Shown here piece after piece: positions 25,125-33,623 of a stretch of DNA of 64,000 nucleotides. How positions within the stretch are numbered: the first letter of the stretch is position 1; the number at the start of each line of letters is the position of its first letter. The DNA lies in contig CAVRPP010000007.1 in NCBI GenBank assembly GCA_963723165.1, forward strand, positions 173,882 through 237,881. Reading direction: 5' to 3'. The position numbers and the translations under genes were made by a program. The notes under the pieces are model-generated. The model worked only from the letters and a program-made list of their open reading frames with translations, searched no databases and was not told where the DNA came from. Source of the DNA: UBA4744 sp963723165 (GTDB lineage Bacteria > Actinomycetota > Acidimicrobiia > Spongiisociales > UBA4744).

Positions 25125-25349
25125 GTGTCTTGTGTTGGGCGAGGTCTCGCGCCTACTCGGTCCTGAGGGCAGTTCGGATCGATTGGATCTGGCCGCGAGG
25201 TTCTGCCTCGTGTTGGCGGAGGTGGTGAATACCCATTCCGGGGTGGTTACGCCGCTTTCGACGCCTCGTCCGGTTCGGTAGTCGGCGTCGGTGAGGCCGG
25301 CGAGATCCTCGAGGAGATACCGGCGTCCAGGGTTCGCCTCGCTGGAGCG
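25125..25349. other. Gap without a recognised gene
   Basis: No start-bounded gene is evident. A minus-strand frame (RRYLLEDLAGLTDADYRTG) reads protein-like for ~60 residues but lacks context and may be a gene fragment next to the repeats. Confidence 0.3.
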
Positions 25350-25448
25350 TTAGTTATCGTGACCTTTGTCGATCTTGATGAGTCCGGCTTGCTTGGCGGC
25401 GAACACGCCGATACCGATGACCAACAGGATGATGAGCAGCTTTTTCAT
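25350..25448 (-). CDS. 32-residue small hydrophobic protein
   Basis: ATG 25448 to TAA 25350, preceded by an AAGAAAGG ribosome-binding site. The product MKKLLIILLVIGIGVFAAKQ-AGLIKIDKGHDN is one N-terminal membrane helix with two lysines before it and a short charged tail, so it should sit in the membrane with its tail outside or be a signal-anchor microprotein. It lies 57 bp downstream of the acylase gene on the same strand and could be on the same transcript. No family recognised; coding status rests on the good ribosome site and amino-acid composition. Confidence 0.55.
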   Translation of the reverse strand: MKKLLIILLVIGIGVFAAKQAGLIKIDKGHDN

Positions 25449-25505
25449 GGGAGCCTTTCTTGGGGTTCTCCCCGAATCCTATGCGTTCCCCGGGCCTTTG
25501 TGTGA

Positions 25506-28025
25506 TCACCCGCCCGGCATCAAGCGCAGGTGTCCTTCGGCGTTGGCTTCGACGGCGGGCCGTTCCCAGTAAAGGGGCTGGGTATCGTTGACCAGCCACA
25601 GTTCGGCCATGTCGATGTAGTGCTTGTGGAAGGCGTGCCCGGACTGGCCGGTCGTATGCACGGCCCGCGAACGGGAGAGATCGTCGAGATCGACGATCAT
25701 CCGCATCGAAGGAAGCGCGACCACCTCGTAACCCTCAGCCGCATTCCAGGTTGTGGCGTTGACCAGATCGCCGCTACCCGGGGCCTCGAACCCGCCCCGG
25801 TTGAACAGCCACTCGATCGGCGCAACGCCCGATTGCCCCAGGCTGGCGTTGCGGAACGTGGCCGTGTGCATTTCGCCCCATCTCCAGTTGTCCGGATCAG
25901 CGCCCTGAGCCCCGACCATTTCGTTCCACGCCTGGAGCATTGCCACCTCGAGGATGGCGTCCCGTTCTTCGACGTTGCCGGTCGCTTGGCTGTCCCACCA
26001 TTCGTTGGTCGGGTCGGCCAGGAGGGGACGCAGCGCTTCGAAGTAGTTGTCCCGCCCGACCGGCCAGTAGTCCTCCGGAAGGTCGTCGTGGAATGCCGCG
26101 GCCAGCAAGTGACGCCAGACCGAGGCATAGAGAGCGCCTTCGGCCGAGTCGGCGTCCTGCTGGAACGGTTCGGCGTCGGCGCCCCACCCGGCCAGCAGAT
26201 CCTGGGCGGCTCTCACTTCGGTGATGGCGCTCTCCACCGCGGTCAGATAGGGGATGATCTCCTCGGCCATGAGGTTCCTGTTGTCGCGTTGCATGTCTTC
26301 GATCATCGCCACGCTGATCGGTCCGGGAGCTTCCTCGATGAGGTCGGTGATGCGTTGCGCCCTGGTCCCGTAAGCCCAATCGCGGGCCAGCAGGTAGGGG
26401 TAGGAGTCATCTACAACAGCGTTGTTGGCCGTGACGATGAAACCCTCGGGCGGGTTGTAGCGGTTGGGGAGGTCTTCAAACGGAATGAACCCGGTCCACT
26501 CGTACTGGTTGGTCCAGCCGGGCACGGGAAGCCGCCCGTCACCGTCGGCCCGGATCGGGATCCGGCCCGGCATCTGGTAGCCGATGTTTCCGTCGACGTC
26601 CGCGTAGATGAAGTTCTGTGATGGGACATCCCATTTGCTGAGTGCCTGGCGGAACTCGTCCCAGTTGTCGGCGGTGTTGATCCCCACGATGGCTTCCACC
26701 ATCCGGGTTGGATCGAGGGCCGTCCACTTCAGGGCAATTGCGTAGTCGTCGGGCAGGGCAACGGCCGCCGTTTCGTCGAAGTCCTCCAGAGCGCCGTAGC
26801 TGTCGGAGATGATCGGACCGTGCCGCGTCACCCGCACCCGGATGTCGGTCTTCTTGCCACCGTAGATCAAGGTCTCGGTGTAGACGTCCATGTCGATCCA
26901 CTGGCCGTTGACCTCGTACTGGTCTGGGTTATTGGGGTTGATCTTCTCGATATAGAGGTCCTGGACATCGGCCGCCAGGTTGGTCACGCCCCAGGCGATC
27001 CGATCGTTGTGGCCGAGGACGACCGCCGGGACTCCCACCAAAGAAAACCCGGCGACCTCGAGGTCGCAATCGGGACCGACGGGGGCGCAGTGCAGGCCGT
27101 TCTCGTACCAGATCGACGGCATCTGGATACCCAGGTGGGGATCGTTGGCCAGGATTGGGCTGCCGGTGTCTGTGAGGGCACCGGAGATGACCCAGTTGTT
27201 GGATCCGATATCGGCACCGGAGATGCCGAGGAGGTCATCGAGTCCGGCCACCCGTTCGGCGACCGTAGCCAGGAGGTTGGCGACCTCGCCGGTGCTTGGT
27301 TGGGTGGCGGCGGCAACGCTCAGCCCACCGCTGCCGGGGACCGTAACCGGCCGGTCATCGGGATACGGGGGGAACACGTCGTCGACGCGGTCGGCACCCA
27401 CCTCGTTGGAGATGACCGCCCTGGCGATTTCGATGTCCATGTTGCTGCGGAGGTCCCAGGCCATCGCCTTGGCCCACACCAGCGTGTCGGCCGGCTCCCA
27501 GGGCAGGGGCTTGTAGGAGGCGTTGCTCAGTTTCAGTACCGCAAATTCGAGGCCAAGGCGGATGCTGGCCCGCTCCTCCATGTAGGCGTTGACGCCGTCG
27601 GCGTAGGCGGTGAGCACATCCTGGTTTTCCGGGGCCATGGCCGCGAACTCTTCATCGGCAGTTCGCGACCATCCCAGGGTGCGGAGGAAGGTGTCGGTGC
27701 CTACCTGCGATTCACCGAGGAGCTGGGCCAGGCGGCCGTGCCCGACTGCCCGCTGAAAGTCCATCTGCCAGAAACGGTCTTGAGCGTGCACGTATCCCTG
27801 CGCAACGAAGAGATCGTGGGTCGTCTCGGCGTAGATATGCGGAACGCCGTTCTCATCCCGGTATACGTCGACCGGCCCGTCGAGTCCGGCGTTCTCGAGA
27901 ATCGCTTCTCCGTTGGTGCGCGGAAATGCCAGACGGCTGACAGCGAATACCCCGGCTCCGGCCACGAGCACCAGGACCAGGATGATGGCAAGGATGGCTT
28001 TGAGAAATGATCGAAGAACTTGCAT
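25506..28025 (-). CDS. Penicillin acylase family protein (Ntn hydrolase)
   Basis: An 839-residue exported amidohydrolase, made as one precursor and self-cleaved. A signal anchor (AILAIILVLVLVAGAGVFAV) is at the N-terminus. The alpha part holds VYRDENGVPHIYAETTHDLFVAQGYVHAQDRFWQMD. The new N-terminal nucleophile is Ser275 in IGSNNWVISG, preceded by Gly as in self-processing members. The beta part has NDPHLGIQMPSIWYE and GVPAVVLGHNDRIAWGVTN, whose Asn aligns with the oxyanion residue, and ends with QSGHAFHKHYIDMAELW. Substrates may be beta-lactams, acyl-homoserine lactones or lipid amides; sequence alone does not decide. All catalytic elements look intact. Confidence 0.92.
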   Translation of the reverse strand: MQVLRSFLKAILAIILVLVLVAGAGVFAVSRLAFPRTNGEAILENAGLDGPVDVYRDENGVPHIYAETTHDLFVAQGYVHAQDRFWQMDFQRAVGHGRLAQLLGESQVGTDTFLRTLGWSRTADEEFAAMAPENQDVLTAYADGVNAYMEERASIRLGLEFAVLKLSNASYKPLPWEPADTLVWAKAMAWDLRSNMDIEIARAVISNEVGADRVDDVFPPYPDDRPVTVPGSGGLSVAAATQPSTGEVANLLATVAERVAGLDDLLGISGADIGSNNWVISGALTDTGSPILANDPHLGIQMPSIWYENGLHCAPVGPDCDLEVAGFSLVGVPAVVLGHNDRIAWGVTNLAADVQDLYIEKINPNNPDQYEVNGQWIDMDVYTETLIYGGKKTDIRVRVTRHGPIISDSYGALEDFDETAAVALPDDYAIALKWTALDPTRMVEAIVGINTADNWDEFRQALSKWDVPSQNFIYADVDGNIGYQMPGRIPIRADGDGRLPVPGWTNQYEWTGFIPFEDLPNRYNPPEGFIVTANNAVVDDSYPYLLARDWAYGTRAQRITDLIEEAPGPISVAMIEDMQRDNRNLMAEEIIPYLTAVESAITEVRAAQDLLAGWGADAEPFQQDADSAEGALYASVWRHLLAAAFHDDLPEDYWPVGRDNYFEALRPLLADPTNEWWDSQATGNVEERDAILEVAMLQAWNEMVGAQGADPDNWRWGEMHTATFRNASLGQSGVAPIEWLFNRGGFEAPGSGDLVNATTWNAAEGYEVVALPSMRMIVDLDDLSRSRAVHTTGQSGHAFHKHYIDMAELWLVNDTQPLYWERPAVEANAEGHLRLMPGG

Positions 28026-28165
28026 AGGAGCTGCAGGCTAGAGCCTCAATCGGCCGTCCACCACCTCTGAGCTCCTGGCGAGGACTAGTCACCGGGAGTG
28101 ATGCAGGGATGACGAACAGCGCGCAACGGCCGTTTGGCCGGGATCACGTTCTCTGTTTTGACCTG

Positions 28166-28227
28166 TCCGGCCACCTCAGTCTTCGCTTCGATCAGGCAGC
28201 TCTCTGGTCTGCGCCGGGGGGCACGTT
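28166..28227 (+). repeat. 62-bp direct repeat, copy 1
   Basis: TCCGG...CTCAGTCTTCGCTTCG-TCAGGCAGCTCTC...GTCTGCGCCGGGGG...GCACGTT. A second copy with a few changes lies at 28351-28412. The pair brackets a palindromic repeat unit, as if a duplicated flank surrounded an inserted element. Confidence 0.7.
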
Positions 28228-28266
28228 GGGGTAGTTCCCGGTCGGTGGGTGTTGGTTTTGGGACGG

Positions 28267-28325
28267 CCTCCCTCGCCGAAGGTGGGGGAGGTGCCTCGGC
28301 TCGGATGAGCCGAGGCGGAGGAGGC
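28267..28325. repeat. Palindromic repeat unit with perfect second hairpin
   Basis: CCTCCCTCGCCGAAGGTGGGGGAGG followed by GCCTCGGCTC-GGAT-GAGCCGAGGC (ten-base perfect arms) and CGGAGGAGGC. Same family as the units at 32412, 33474 and 46577, but with its own stem sequence in hairpin 2. Confidence 0.75.
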
Positions 28326-28350
28326 AGGGAACTGACGGGTTCTCGAGTGG

Positions 28351-28412
28351 TCCGGCCCCTCAGTCTTCGCTTCGCTCAGGCAGCTCTCCCGTCTGCGCCG
28401 GGGGAGCACGTT
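28351..28412 (+). repeat. 62-bp direct repeat, copy 2
   Basis: Second copy of 28166-28227; differs by a few substitutions and one base of length. Confidence 0.7.
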
Positions 28413-28438
28413 CTCTTGGAGAGGATGGGGTAGGTCTT

Positions 28439-29440
28439 CTAGATCAAGCCGTCTGCGATCTCGGATCGGTAGGCGTACAAGCCCGGCCAGCCGCCGGTGT
28501 GGATAAATAGCACGGTGTCGTCCGGTGTGAAACGACCTGAGCGGGTTAGCCCGATCAAGCCGGCCGCAGCTTTTCCCGAGTAAACCGGGTCGAGGATCAA
28601 CCCTTCGAGCTTCCCGAACAGTGAGATGGCTTCCAGCACGCCGGGCGTGATGGCACCGTAGGAAGGACCGGCGTACCCGCCGACTACCTCAACCCTGTCA
28701 CTCAGGTCGGTTTGCTCGAGTTCCAGGCGATCTGTCAACGGATCGAGCAACTCCCGTACATCGGCGGCTACCCGTTCGGGCGCAGCATCGACGTCGATTC
28801 CGATGATCTGCGTGGCAGGGAGGTAGGCGGCGGCTCCGGCGACGGTGCCCGCCTGGGTTCCGGCCGAGCCGCTGGCATGGATGATCGCAGTGGGGGCTTC
28901 CATCTGTTCGAAGATCTCGCGGGCGGCACGCACATAGCCGAGTGCTCCGGTCACCGAAGAGATCCCGTACGGGATCACGAATGGCCGCTTTCCTTCCGAT
29001 CGCAGTCCGGCGGCGATGCCTTCGATTACCTCTGCCTGATCGTCGGAGGCATTGCAGGGGTGGACCGTGGCGCCGAATAGACGGGTCAGGAAGTAGTTGC
29101 CGCCCTCCCGGTAGTCGAGCGAATCGATGCCGAAACGGTCGGTGATCACCGCACAGTGGCATTCGAGGCCGAGCGAAGCGGCGGTTCCGGCGAGTTGGCG
29201 CATCGCATTGGATTGGGTCACGCCGATAGAGACCACCGAGTCGGCGCTCGCCGCCAGTGCCTCCGCCAGGACGTACTCGAGCTTGCGGACCTTGTTGCCG
29301 CCCCCGCCGGCTCCGGTGAGATCGTCCCGCTTCGCGAAGATCCGGGGGCCACCCAGGTGCTCGGTCAACCTGCGGCAGAACTGAACGGGAGTCGGGAGCA
29401 CCGCCAGTTCCAGGCGGTCCACGGTGTCGAGGTCGAGCAT
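28439..29440 (-). CDS. ACC deaminase / D-cysteine desulfhydrase family enzyme
   Basis: A 333-residue PLP enzyme of the tryptophan-synthase-beta fold. The lysine motif is GAGGGGNKVRKLEYVLAEA (PLP Lys at residue ~49-50), after FAKRDDLTG. Next come SIGVTQSNAMRQLAGTAASLG, VIPYGISSVTGALGYVRAA, the phosphate-binding SGSAGTQAGTVAGAA and a C-terminal DPVYSGKAAAGLIG. The family includes ACC deaminase (DcyD-like) and D-cysteine desulfhydrase; the latter, releasing sulfide, pyruvate and ammonia from D-cysteine, is slightly more likely. Its ATG overlaps the stop of the PfkB kinase gene (ATGA). Confidence 0.88.
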   Translation of the reverse strand: MLDLDTVDRLELAVLPTPVQFCRRLTEHLGGPRIFAKRDDLTGAGGGGNKVRKLEYVLAEALAASADSVVSIGVTQSNAMRQLAGTAASLGLECHCAVITDRFGIDSLDYREGGNYFLTRLFGATVHPCNASDDQAEVIEGIAAGLRSEGKRPFVIPYGISSVTGALGYVRAAREIFEQMEAPTAIIHASGSAGTQAGTVAGAAAYLPATQIIGIDVDAAPERVAADVRELLDPLTDRLELEQTDLSDRVEVVGGYAGPSYGAITPGVLEAISLFGKLEGLILDPVYSGKAAAGLIGLTRSGRFTPDDTVLFIHTGGWPGLYAYRSEIADGLI

Positions 29441-30297
29441 CAGGTGTCCTCCAGTCTTGTCGCGACGGCGGTGATGTCCGCCAGAGTTGGGACTCCGGCG
29501 GATCGCCCCTGCCCGGCCAGCAGCGCTCCCGCAGTTGCGGCGATCCGCAGAATGCGGTCAGGTTCCCATTCCGCCGCCAGCCCGTAGGCGCACATTGCCG
29601 CAAAAACATCGCCGGCCGCCGTCCCGTCGACCGGGGTCACCGGCGGGGGAGCGGTCCGTAGGACCCGATCGCCCCACCACATCGTGATGTCACCCGATCC
29701 GCCCGTCAGCACCACGGGGTGGCCGCCTTCCGCCAGGGCGTGAGCGGCGGTTTCGTCGGGATGTTCGTGGCGCGACCAGACGACGAGCGACGAAAGGGCC
29801 GCTGTGGCATCACCTGCGTCCAGGCCGACCACCGGGATGCCCCGCCGCCCCGCCTCGGCGGCCACCTTGGCCCCGGCCGCATCCGCATATCCGTCGACGA
29901 GCACCACGTCGGCGCCTTGCCAGGCGTTCTCCGGTACCTCCTGCCAGCGGGCATCCTGATACCCGGTCGAGAGGATGGTGCGGTCGCCGTCCGGCGTGAT
30001 CATGACCACACAGTGCGGCGTGCGGACGTCCGGTTCCTGGAGTATCCGGCTGAGATCGAGGTGAGGTCGGGCCATGGTATCGAGCAACCAGTCGCCCATC
30101 GGGTCGGATCCCAGTGCGTGTCCGATGAGAGTTGTTTCGGCCTCCCAGGTGGCCAGTGCTACCGCGGCGTTGCCGCCACCGCCGCCGTAGAGCAGTTCCC
30201 AGCTTTCGGAGAACAGATCATCCCCGGGATCCGGCAGGCGCAGGACCCGGTGGATCAGGTCCGGGTTCAGCGAGCCGTAGCAAAGCGCTTTGACCAT
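29440..30297 (-). CDS. PfkB-family carbohydrate kinase
   Basis: A 285-residue ribokinase-type sugar kinase. The first motif is in GGGGGNAAVALATWEAETTLIGHALGSDPMG (residues ~38-68), and the ATP/catalytic motif is PVDGTAAGDVFAAMCAYGLA (~225-245), where the family base Asp is GDVFA. ATG 30297 gives MVKALCYGSLNPDLIHRV, the normal N-terminus; the frame extends to 30426 without homology. It lies upstream of and overlaps the PLP enzyme gene, so the two form an operon; what links sugar phosphorylation and the PLP enzyme is unclear. Confidence 0.87.
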   Translation of the reverse strand: MVKALCYGSLNPDLIHRVLRLPDPGDDLFSESWELLYGGGGGNAAVALATWEAETTLIGHALGSDPMGDWLLDTMARPHLDLSRILQEPDVRTPHCVVMITPDGDRTILSTGYQDARWQEVPENAWQGADVVLVDGYADAAGAKVAAEAGRRGIPVVGLDAGDATAALSSLVVWSRHEHPDETAAHALAEGGHPVVLTGGSGDITMWWGDRVLRTAPPPVTPVDGTAAGDVFAAMCAYGLAAEWEPDRILRIAATAGALLAGQGRSAGVPTLADITAVATRLEDT

Positions 30298-30419
30298 GAG
30301 CTTCAGGCTAGGACGATCGACGCGAGACGTTCGTTTGTCGGTTGGCTCCGGTCCGGATCGCCCGGCCGGGGCGGATTCCGTCTGGGGCCATCCCGTCGGC
30401 CCGGTTACTCTTTCGGGCC

Positions 30420-30887
30420 ATGTCAAAACAACCGATCCTCCTTCTTGCGCTCGCCCTCGTGGTCGCAGGGTGTGCCGGAGCCGCGGAGAGCACCACGACC
30501 TCGTCGTCTATCGGCACAACCGCTGCCGTGGTCACAACGACCACCCCTCCGTTGACGGATGTCTCTCAGTCCTCAACCACAACGGAGGCGCCGACAACAA
30601 CTACCACCACGACTGCAGGCCCGGTTGTGACCGCCATCGAAATCGACCTGGTGGGCGGCACCGTTGAGAGTGTGGAACGGTTTGATGTTCCGCTCGACGG
30701 GGCGGTCCGGTTGACGGTGAGCTCCGATGTCTCCGACGAGGTGCACCTTCACGGCTACGACCTGCATGCCGATGTCGCTCCCGGCCAGGATGGCACGATC
30801 GAGTTCGACGCGACCATCCCCGGTGTGTTCGAAATCGAACTGGAAGGCTCCGGCGTTCTCATCGGCGAGCTTCAGGTGGCTCCGTGA
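30420..30887 (+). CDS. Cupredoxin-like lipoprotein
   Basis: A 155-residue exported lipoprotein. Signal PILLLALALVVAGC with lipobox Cys at ~residue 18, then a long Thr/Ser linker (TTTSSSIGTTAAVVTTTT). The mature ~85 residues read as a small beta sandwich (AIEIDLVGGTVESVERFDVPLDGAVRLTVSSDVSDEVHLHGYDLHADV ... FEIELEGSGVLIGELQVAP), like EfeO-type cupredoxin domains. HLHGYD offers metal-ligand histidines. First gene of a three-gene unit; it overlaps the next by four bases (GTGA). Metal binding is inferred. Confidence 0.8.
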   Translation: MSKQPILLLALALVVAGCAGAAESTTTSSSIGTTAAVVTTTTPPLTDVSQSSTTTEAPTTTTTTTAGPVVTAIEIDLVGGTVESVERFDVPLDGAVRLTVSSDVSDEVHLHGYDLHADVAPGQDGTIEFDATIPGVFEIELEGSGVLIGELQVAP

Positions 30888-32227
30888 TCCGACGAGGCGG
30901 ACTGGTCGGACTGCTCGCTTTGCTCGTTGTGGCCGTCCCGGCCCCTGCTCTGGCGCACGGGATCGGCGGCAGGGCCGACCTGCCGGTCCCGATTGAGTTC
31001 TTCCTGTACGGGGCCGGGGTGGTGCTGGTCGTGTCGTTCATCGCCCTGGCGGTGCTCTGGCCCGAGCCGCGGCTGCAGGGAGGTCCATGGTCCACCGTGG
31101 CAACCACCCGGTCGATCGGCTGGGCGGGCCGGATCGTGGCGGGGGTGGGCCTGGTCGGGTTGCTGCTCGTCGTGGTGGGCGGGATCTTCGGAGTCCAGAA
31201 CAGTTCCCGCAATGTGGCGCCGGTGCTGGTATGGGTTGACTTCTGGCTGGTTGTGCCGTTTCTCGCCGCGCTGGTAGGCAACCTGTACACACACTTGAAC
31301 CCGTGGCGGACTCTGGGGGCGGTGGTCACGACCGAAGAGCGTCCGGACCTGCTCGATCGGTACGGCGTCTACCCGGCTGCCGTGGCCCTGTTCCTGTTCA
31401 CCTGGTTAGAGCTGGTAGCACCGAACGGTGGACGACCGAACACGGTGGCCGTCGCCGCATTGGTGTACACCGCCTTCTTGATCAGCTTGATGGCGTGGGC
31501 GGGCCGCTCGACCGGACTGCAGATCGGCGATGCGTTCACCACCTACAACCGGGTGATCAGCGCAATTGCCCCGTTCGGCCGGGACGCCTCGGGGAGGTTG
31601 GTGCGACGCGGATGGATCCGGGCGCTGCCGGTGCTGCCGCGCTGGCGTGGCTTGACCGTATTCGTGGTGTTGATGATCGGCACGGTCAGCTATGACGGGT
31701 TATCGAGCACGCAATGGTGGCGTGACCTGCTCGGGTCGAACTCAGGGACTGTGGTTGCGGAAACCATCGGGATGCTGGCCGTCTCGGCGGTGATCGGAGC
31801 GGCCTACTGGGCCGCCTCCTGGGCGGCGGTCAAGCTGGGCGGCGACGAGAGAAGTCCGGGTCGGGTGGCCGCCTCCTTTGCCCACACGCTGGTGCCGATC
31901 GCGCTGGCGTACGCCTTTGCCCACTACTTCACCCTGGTGCTGTTCGAAGGGCAGTTGCTGATCTCCACGCTCAGCGACCCGTTCGGACAGGGCTGGGATC
32001 TCTTCGGCACCGCCGACCGGGCGATCAACTACTGGATGTCTCCCCGGGTCGTCTGGTACATCCAGGTTCTGGCGATCGTGACCGGCCACGTCACCGGAGT
32101 GATCCTCGCTCACGATCGCGCCCTGGCCGAGTTCCCACCGGTTCGTGCCGTCCGGTCCCAATATGCGATGCTGGCCTTGATGGTGGCATTGACCGCACTC
32201 GGCTTGACGATCCTGGCAGCAGGCTGA
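30884..32227 (+). CDS. Polytopic membrane protein (fenitrothion-hydrolase-like annotation family)
   Basis: A 447-residue membrane protein with a signal sequence (LVGLLALLVVAVPAPALAHG) and about eleven further helices. Family members in actinobacteria are often called fenitrothion hydrolase by annotation transfer, with little evidence. Marked features: GIGGRADLPVPIEFFLYGAG after the signal, LVGNLYTHLNPWRTL, AFAHYFTLVLFEGQLLISTLSDPFGQGWDLFGTA, and VLAIVTGHVTGVILAHDRAL. These conserved histidines in membrane or loop positions suggest metal or heme contact. GTG 30884 overlaps the lipoprotein gene by four bases and TGATG joins it to the small gene after it. Function unknown. Confidence 0.75.
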   Translation: MIRRGGLVGLLALLVVAVPAPALAHGIGGRADLPVPIEFFLYGAGVVLVVSFIALAVLWPEPRLQGGPWSTVATTRSIGWAGRIVAGVGLVGLLLVVVGGIFGVQNSSRNVAPVLVWVDFWLVVPFLAALVGNLYTHLNPWRTLGAVVTTEERPDLLDRYGVYPAAVALFLFTWLELVAPNGGRPNTVAVAALVYTAFLISLMAWAGRSTGLQIGDAFTTYNRVISAIAPFGRDASGRLVRRGWIRALPVLPRWRGLTVFVVLMIGTVSYDGLSSTQWWRDLLGSNSGTVVAETIGMLAVSAVIGAAYWAASWAAVKLGGDERSPGRVAASFAHTLVPIALAYAFAHYFTLVLFEGQLLISTLSDPFGQGWDLFGTADRAINYWMSPRVVWYIQVLAIVTGHVTGVILAHDRALAEFPPVRAVRSQYAMLALMVALTALGLTILAAG

Positions 32228-32403
32228 TGGACTTCCCCTGGATTCTCGCCCACCAGGGCGGCTGGGATGAAGCGCTCTATGTGGGGATCCCGGCGCTGAT
32301 CCTGCTCTATGCACTTCGCAGAGCCGAAAAGCGCGCCCGTGCCAACGCCGAGGCCCGGGAGGCCGCCAGGGCGACCACGGACGAGCCAGAACCCGCCGAC
32401 TGA
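32227..32403 (+). CDS. 58-residue single-helix membrane protein
   Basis: ATG 32227 shares its first base with the preceding TGA stop (TGATG), a mark of translational coupling. The product is MDFPWILAHQGGWDEALYVG..., one helix (IPALILLYALRRA), then a highly charged Ala/Arg/Glu tail. It completes the lipoprotein - polytopic protein - small protein unit and probably acts with the 447-residue protein. No family name known; it is too short to appear in common ORF lists. Confidence 0.75.
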   Translation: MDFPWILAHQGGWDEALYVGIPALILLYALRRAEKRARANAEAREAARATTDEPEPAD

Positions 32404-32411
32404 ACGACCCG

Positions 32412-32468
32412 TCCCCCCCCGGCTCTTCCGGGGGAGGTGGCCGAGCGGAGGGAGGTCGGAGGGGGGCC
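32412..32468. repeat. Palindromic repeat unit
   Basis: CCCCCCCCGGC-TCT-TCCGGGGGAGG, then GGCCGAGCGGAGGGAGGTCGG and AGGGGGGCC. Single right-arm type unit between a stop codon and the next gene. Confidence 0.75.
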
Positions 32469-32560
32469 ACACTCGCTCCACGCTGGGAAGGTGCCAGTTG
32501 CCCCTATCCCATCGTTTCTCTGAGCGCGACAGTGATCCTGGTGTACGAGAGGAGGCTCCC

Positions 32561-33457
32561 ATGTTGTACGCCCTGCATCGCTCCCAGCTGAAGCGGATAA
32601 GACGAAGCGAGCCGGTGTACGAATTCCGGGGTGCAGAGATGCTGACGGCGAGCTTCCGCACCGATCTCGAGGTGGTACGAGCCATCCTGCCGGCTCCCCT
32701 CGACGCCCCTGATCAGCCTGTTGCGATGGCGTTCATCGCTCGCTACCCGGAGACGAATTTCGGAATCTCCTACTCAGAAGGAGCGCTGTTCCTGCGGGCC
32801 GTCTACAAGGACGAGCCGGGGTGGTATTGCCTGGCGATGCCGGTGGACAACGATATGGCCTTGATCGGGGGCCGGGAGCAGTTTGGGTACCCCAAGAAGA
32901 TCGCCGAGGAGATTTCCTTGGAACGTCGCGGCGACCACGCGATTGGCGCGGTCGTGCGTCGGGGGGTGCAAGTGCTGCACATCGAAGCTGAACTGACCGG
33001 TCGTGTGAAACCGGCGGCGCTCGCCACGATCGGGCCCGAGGTGAGCGACTTTGAAGGCCGACCCTGTCGGAAGGTTGTCTCCTTCCTATTCAAGTTCTCG
33101 CGCAGCCCCGGGGGACGCGGATTCGACTTCGTACCGAGGCTGGTGAGGGAGGCCTTGCTCTTCCGTCCCCGTGACGATCTGATGAGCGGCAACGGCACAC
33201 TGAAGTTGGTCTCATCGCCGCATGACCCACTCGGCGACATTCCCGTCCGCGACCTGATGGACGTCACCTACGGCACCTGGGACAACGATATGCTCCCCGG
33301 CCGCGTCGTCGCCCGGGTACGCAATCCGCTTGCCTTTGCCCGCTACGCCATGTTCAAGGATGACTTCGCCGGCTGGTTCCTGGACAGTGGTGAGGCTTCA
33401 CCACCGCCAAAAGGCCGAGAGCGGTCCCGACGTCGCAAGATGATGAAGGCATACTGA
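32561..33457 (+). CDS. Acetoacetate decarboxylase family protein
   Basis: A 298-residue protein of the acetoacetate decarboxylase superfamily. The active-site lysine region is intact: GGREQFGYPKKIAEEISL, with the Schiff-base candidate at Lys112 or Lys113. MLTASFRTDLEVVRAILPAPL at ~27-47 and the late VRNPLAFARYAMFK match the fold. Many members with this sequence style are not true acetoacetate decarboxylases but act on larger beta-keto acids or are aldolase-dehydratases. ATG 32561 follows GAGAGGAGG; the frame extends upstream through repeat DNA without homology. Confidence 0.85.
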   Translation: MLYALHRSQLKRIRRSEPVYEFRGAEMLTASFRTDLEVVRAILPAPLDAPDQPVAMAFIARYPETNFGISYSEGALFLRAVYKDEPGWYCLAMPVDNDMALIGGREQFGYPKKIAEEISLERRGDHAIGAVVRRGVQVLHIEAELTGRVKPAALATIGPEVSDFEGRPCRKVVSFLFKFSRSPGGRGFDFVPRLVREALLFRPRDDLMSGNGTLKLVSSPHDPLGDIPVRDLMDVTYGTWDNDMLPGRVVARVRNPLAFARYAMFKDDFAGWFLDSGEASPPPKGRERSRRRKMMKAY

Positions 33458-33473
33458 GCCGATACTTGGCGAT

Positions 33474-33560
33474 CCTCCCCCGGCTCCGCCGGGGGAGGTG
33501 GCCGAGCGGAGCGAGGTCGGAGGGGGCAGCCTCATTCCCGGCTCCGCCGGGGGAGGTGGG
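33474..33560. repeat. Two tandem palindromic repeat units
   Basis: CCTCCCCCGGC-TCC-GCCGGGGGAGG with hairpin GGCCGAGCGGAGCGAGGTCGG and AGGGGGC, followed by a second partial unit CCCGGC-TCC-GCCGGGGGAGGTGGG. Confidence 0.8.
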
Positions 33561-33623
33561 CACCTTGGTGTTGTGGCGGGCTCGTGGATAGGTTCTCGCC
33601 GCTCCCCTATGATTGCGCTTCAC

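Noticed and set aside
24746..25349. Several 60-130 codon ORFs in the repeat region
   Set aside because: They follow the repeat sequence and change with it; no ribosome sites or family features.
26820..28010. 396-codon plus-strand ORF opposite the acylase gene
   Set aside because: Antisense shadow; the acylase frame has all catalytic motifs.
33498..33623. Longer N-terminus of the 382-residue membrane protein
   Set aside because: The upstream codons translate repeat DNA (MAERSEVGGGS...), the same peptide seen at other repeats, so the start lies downstream.
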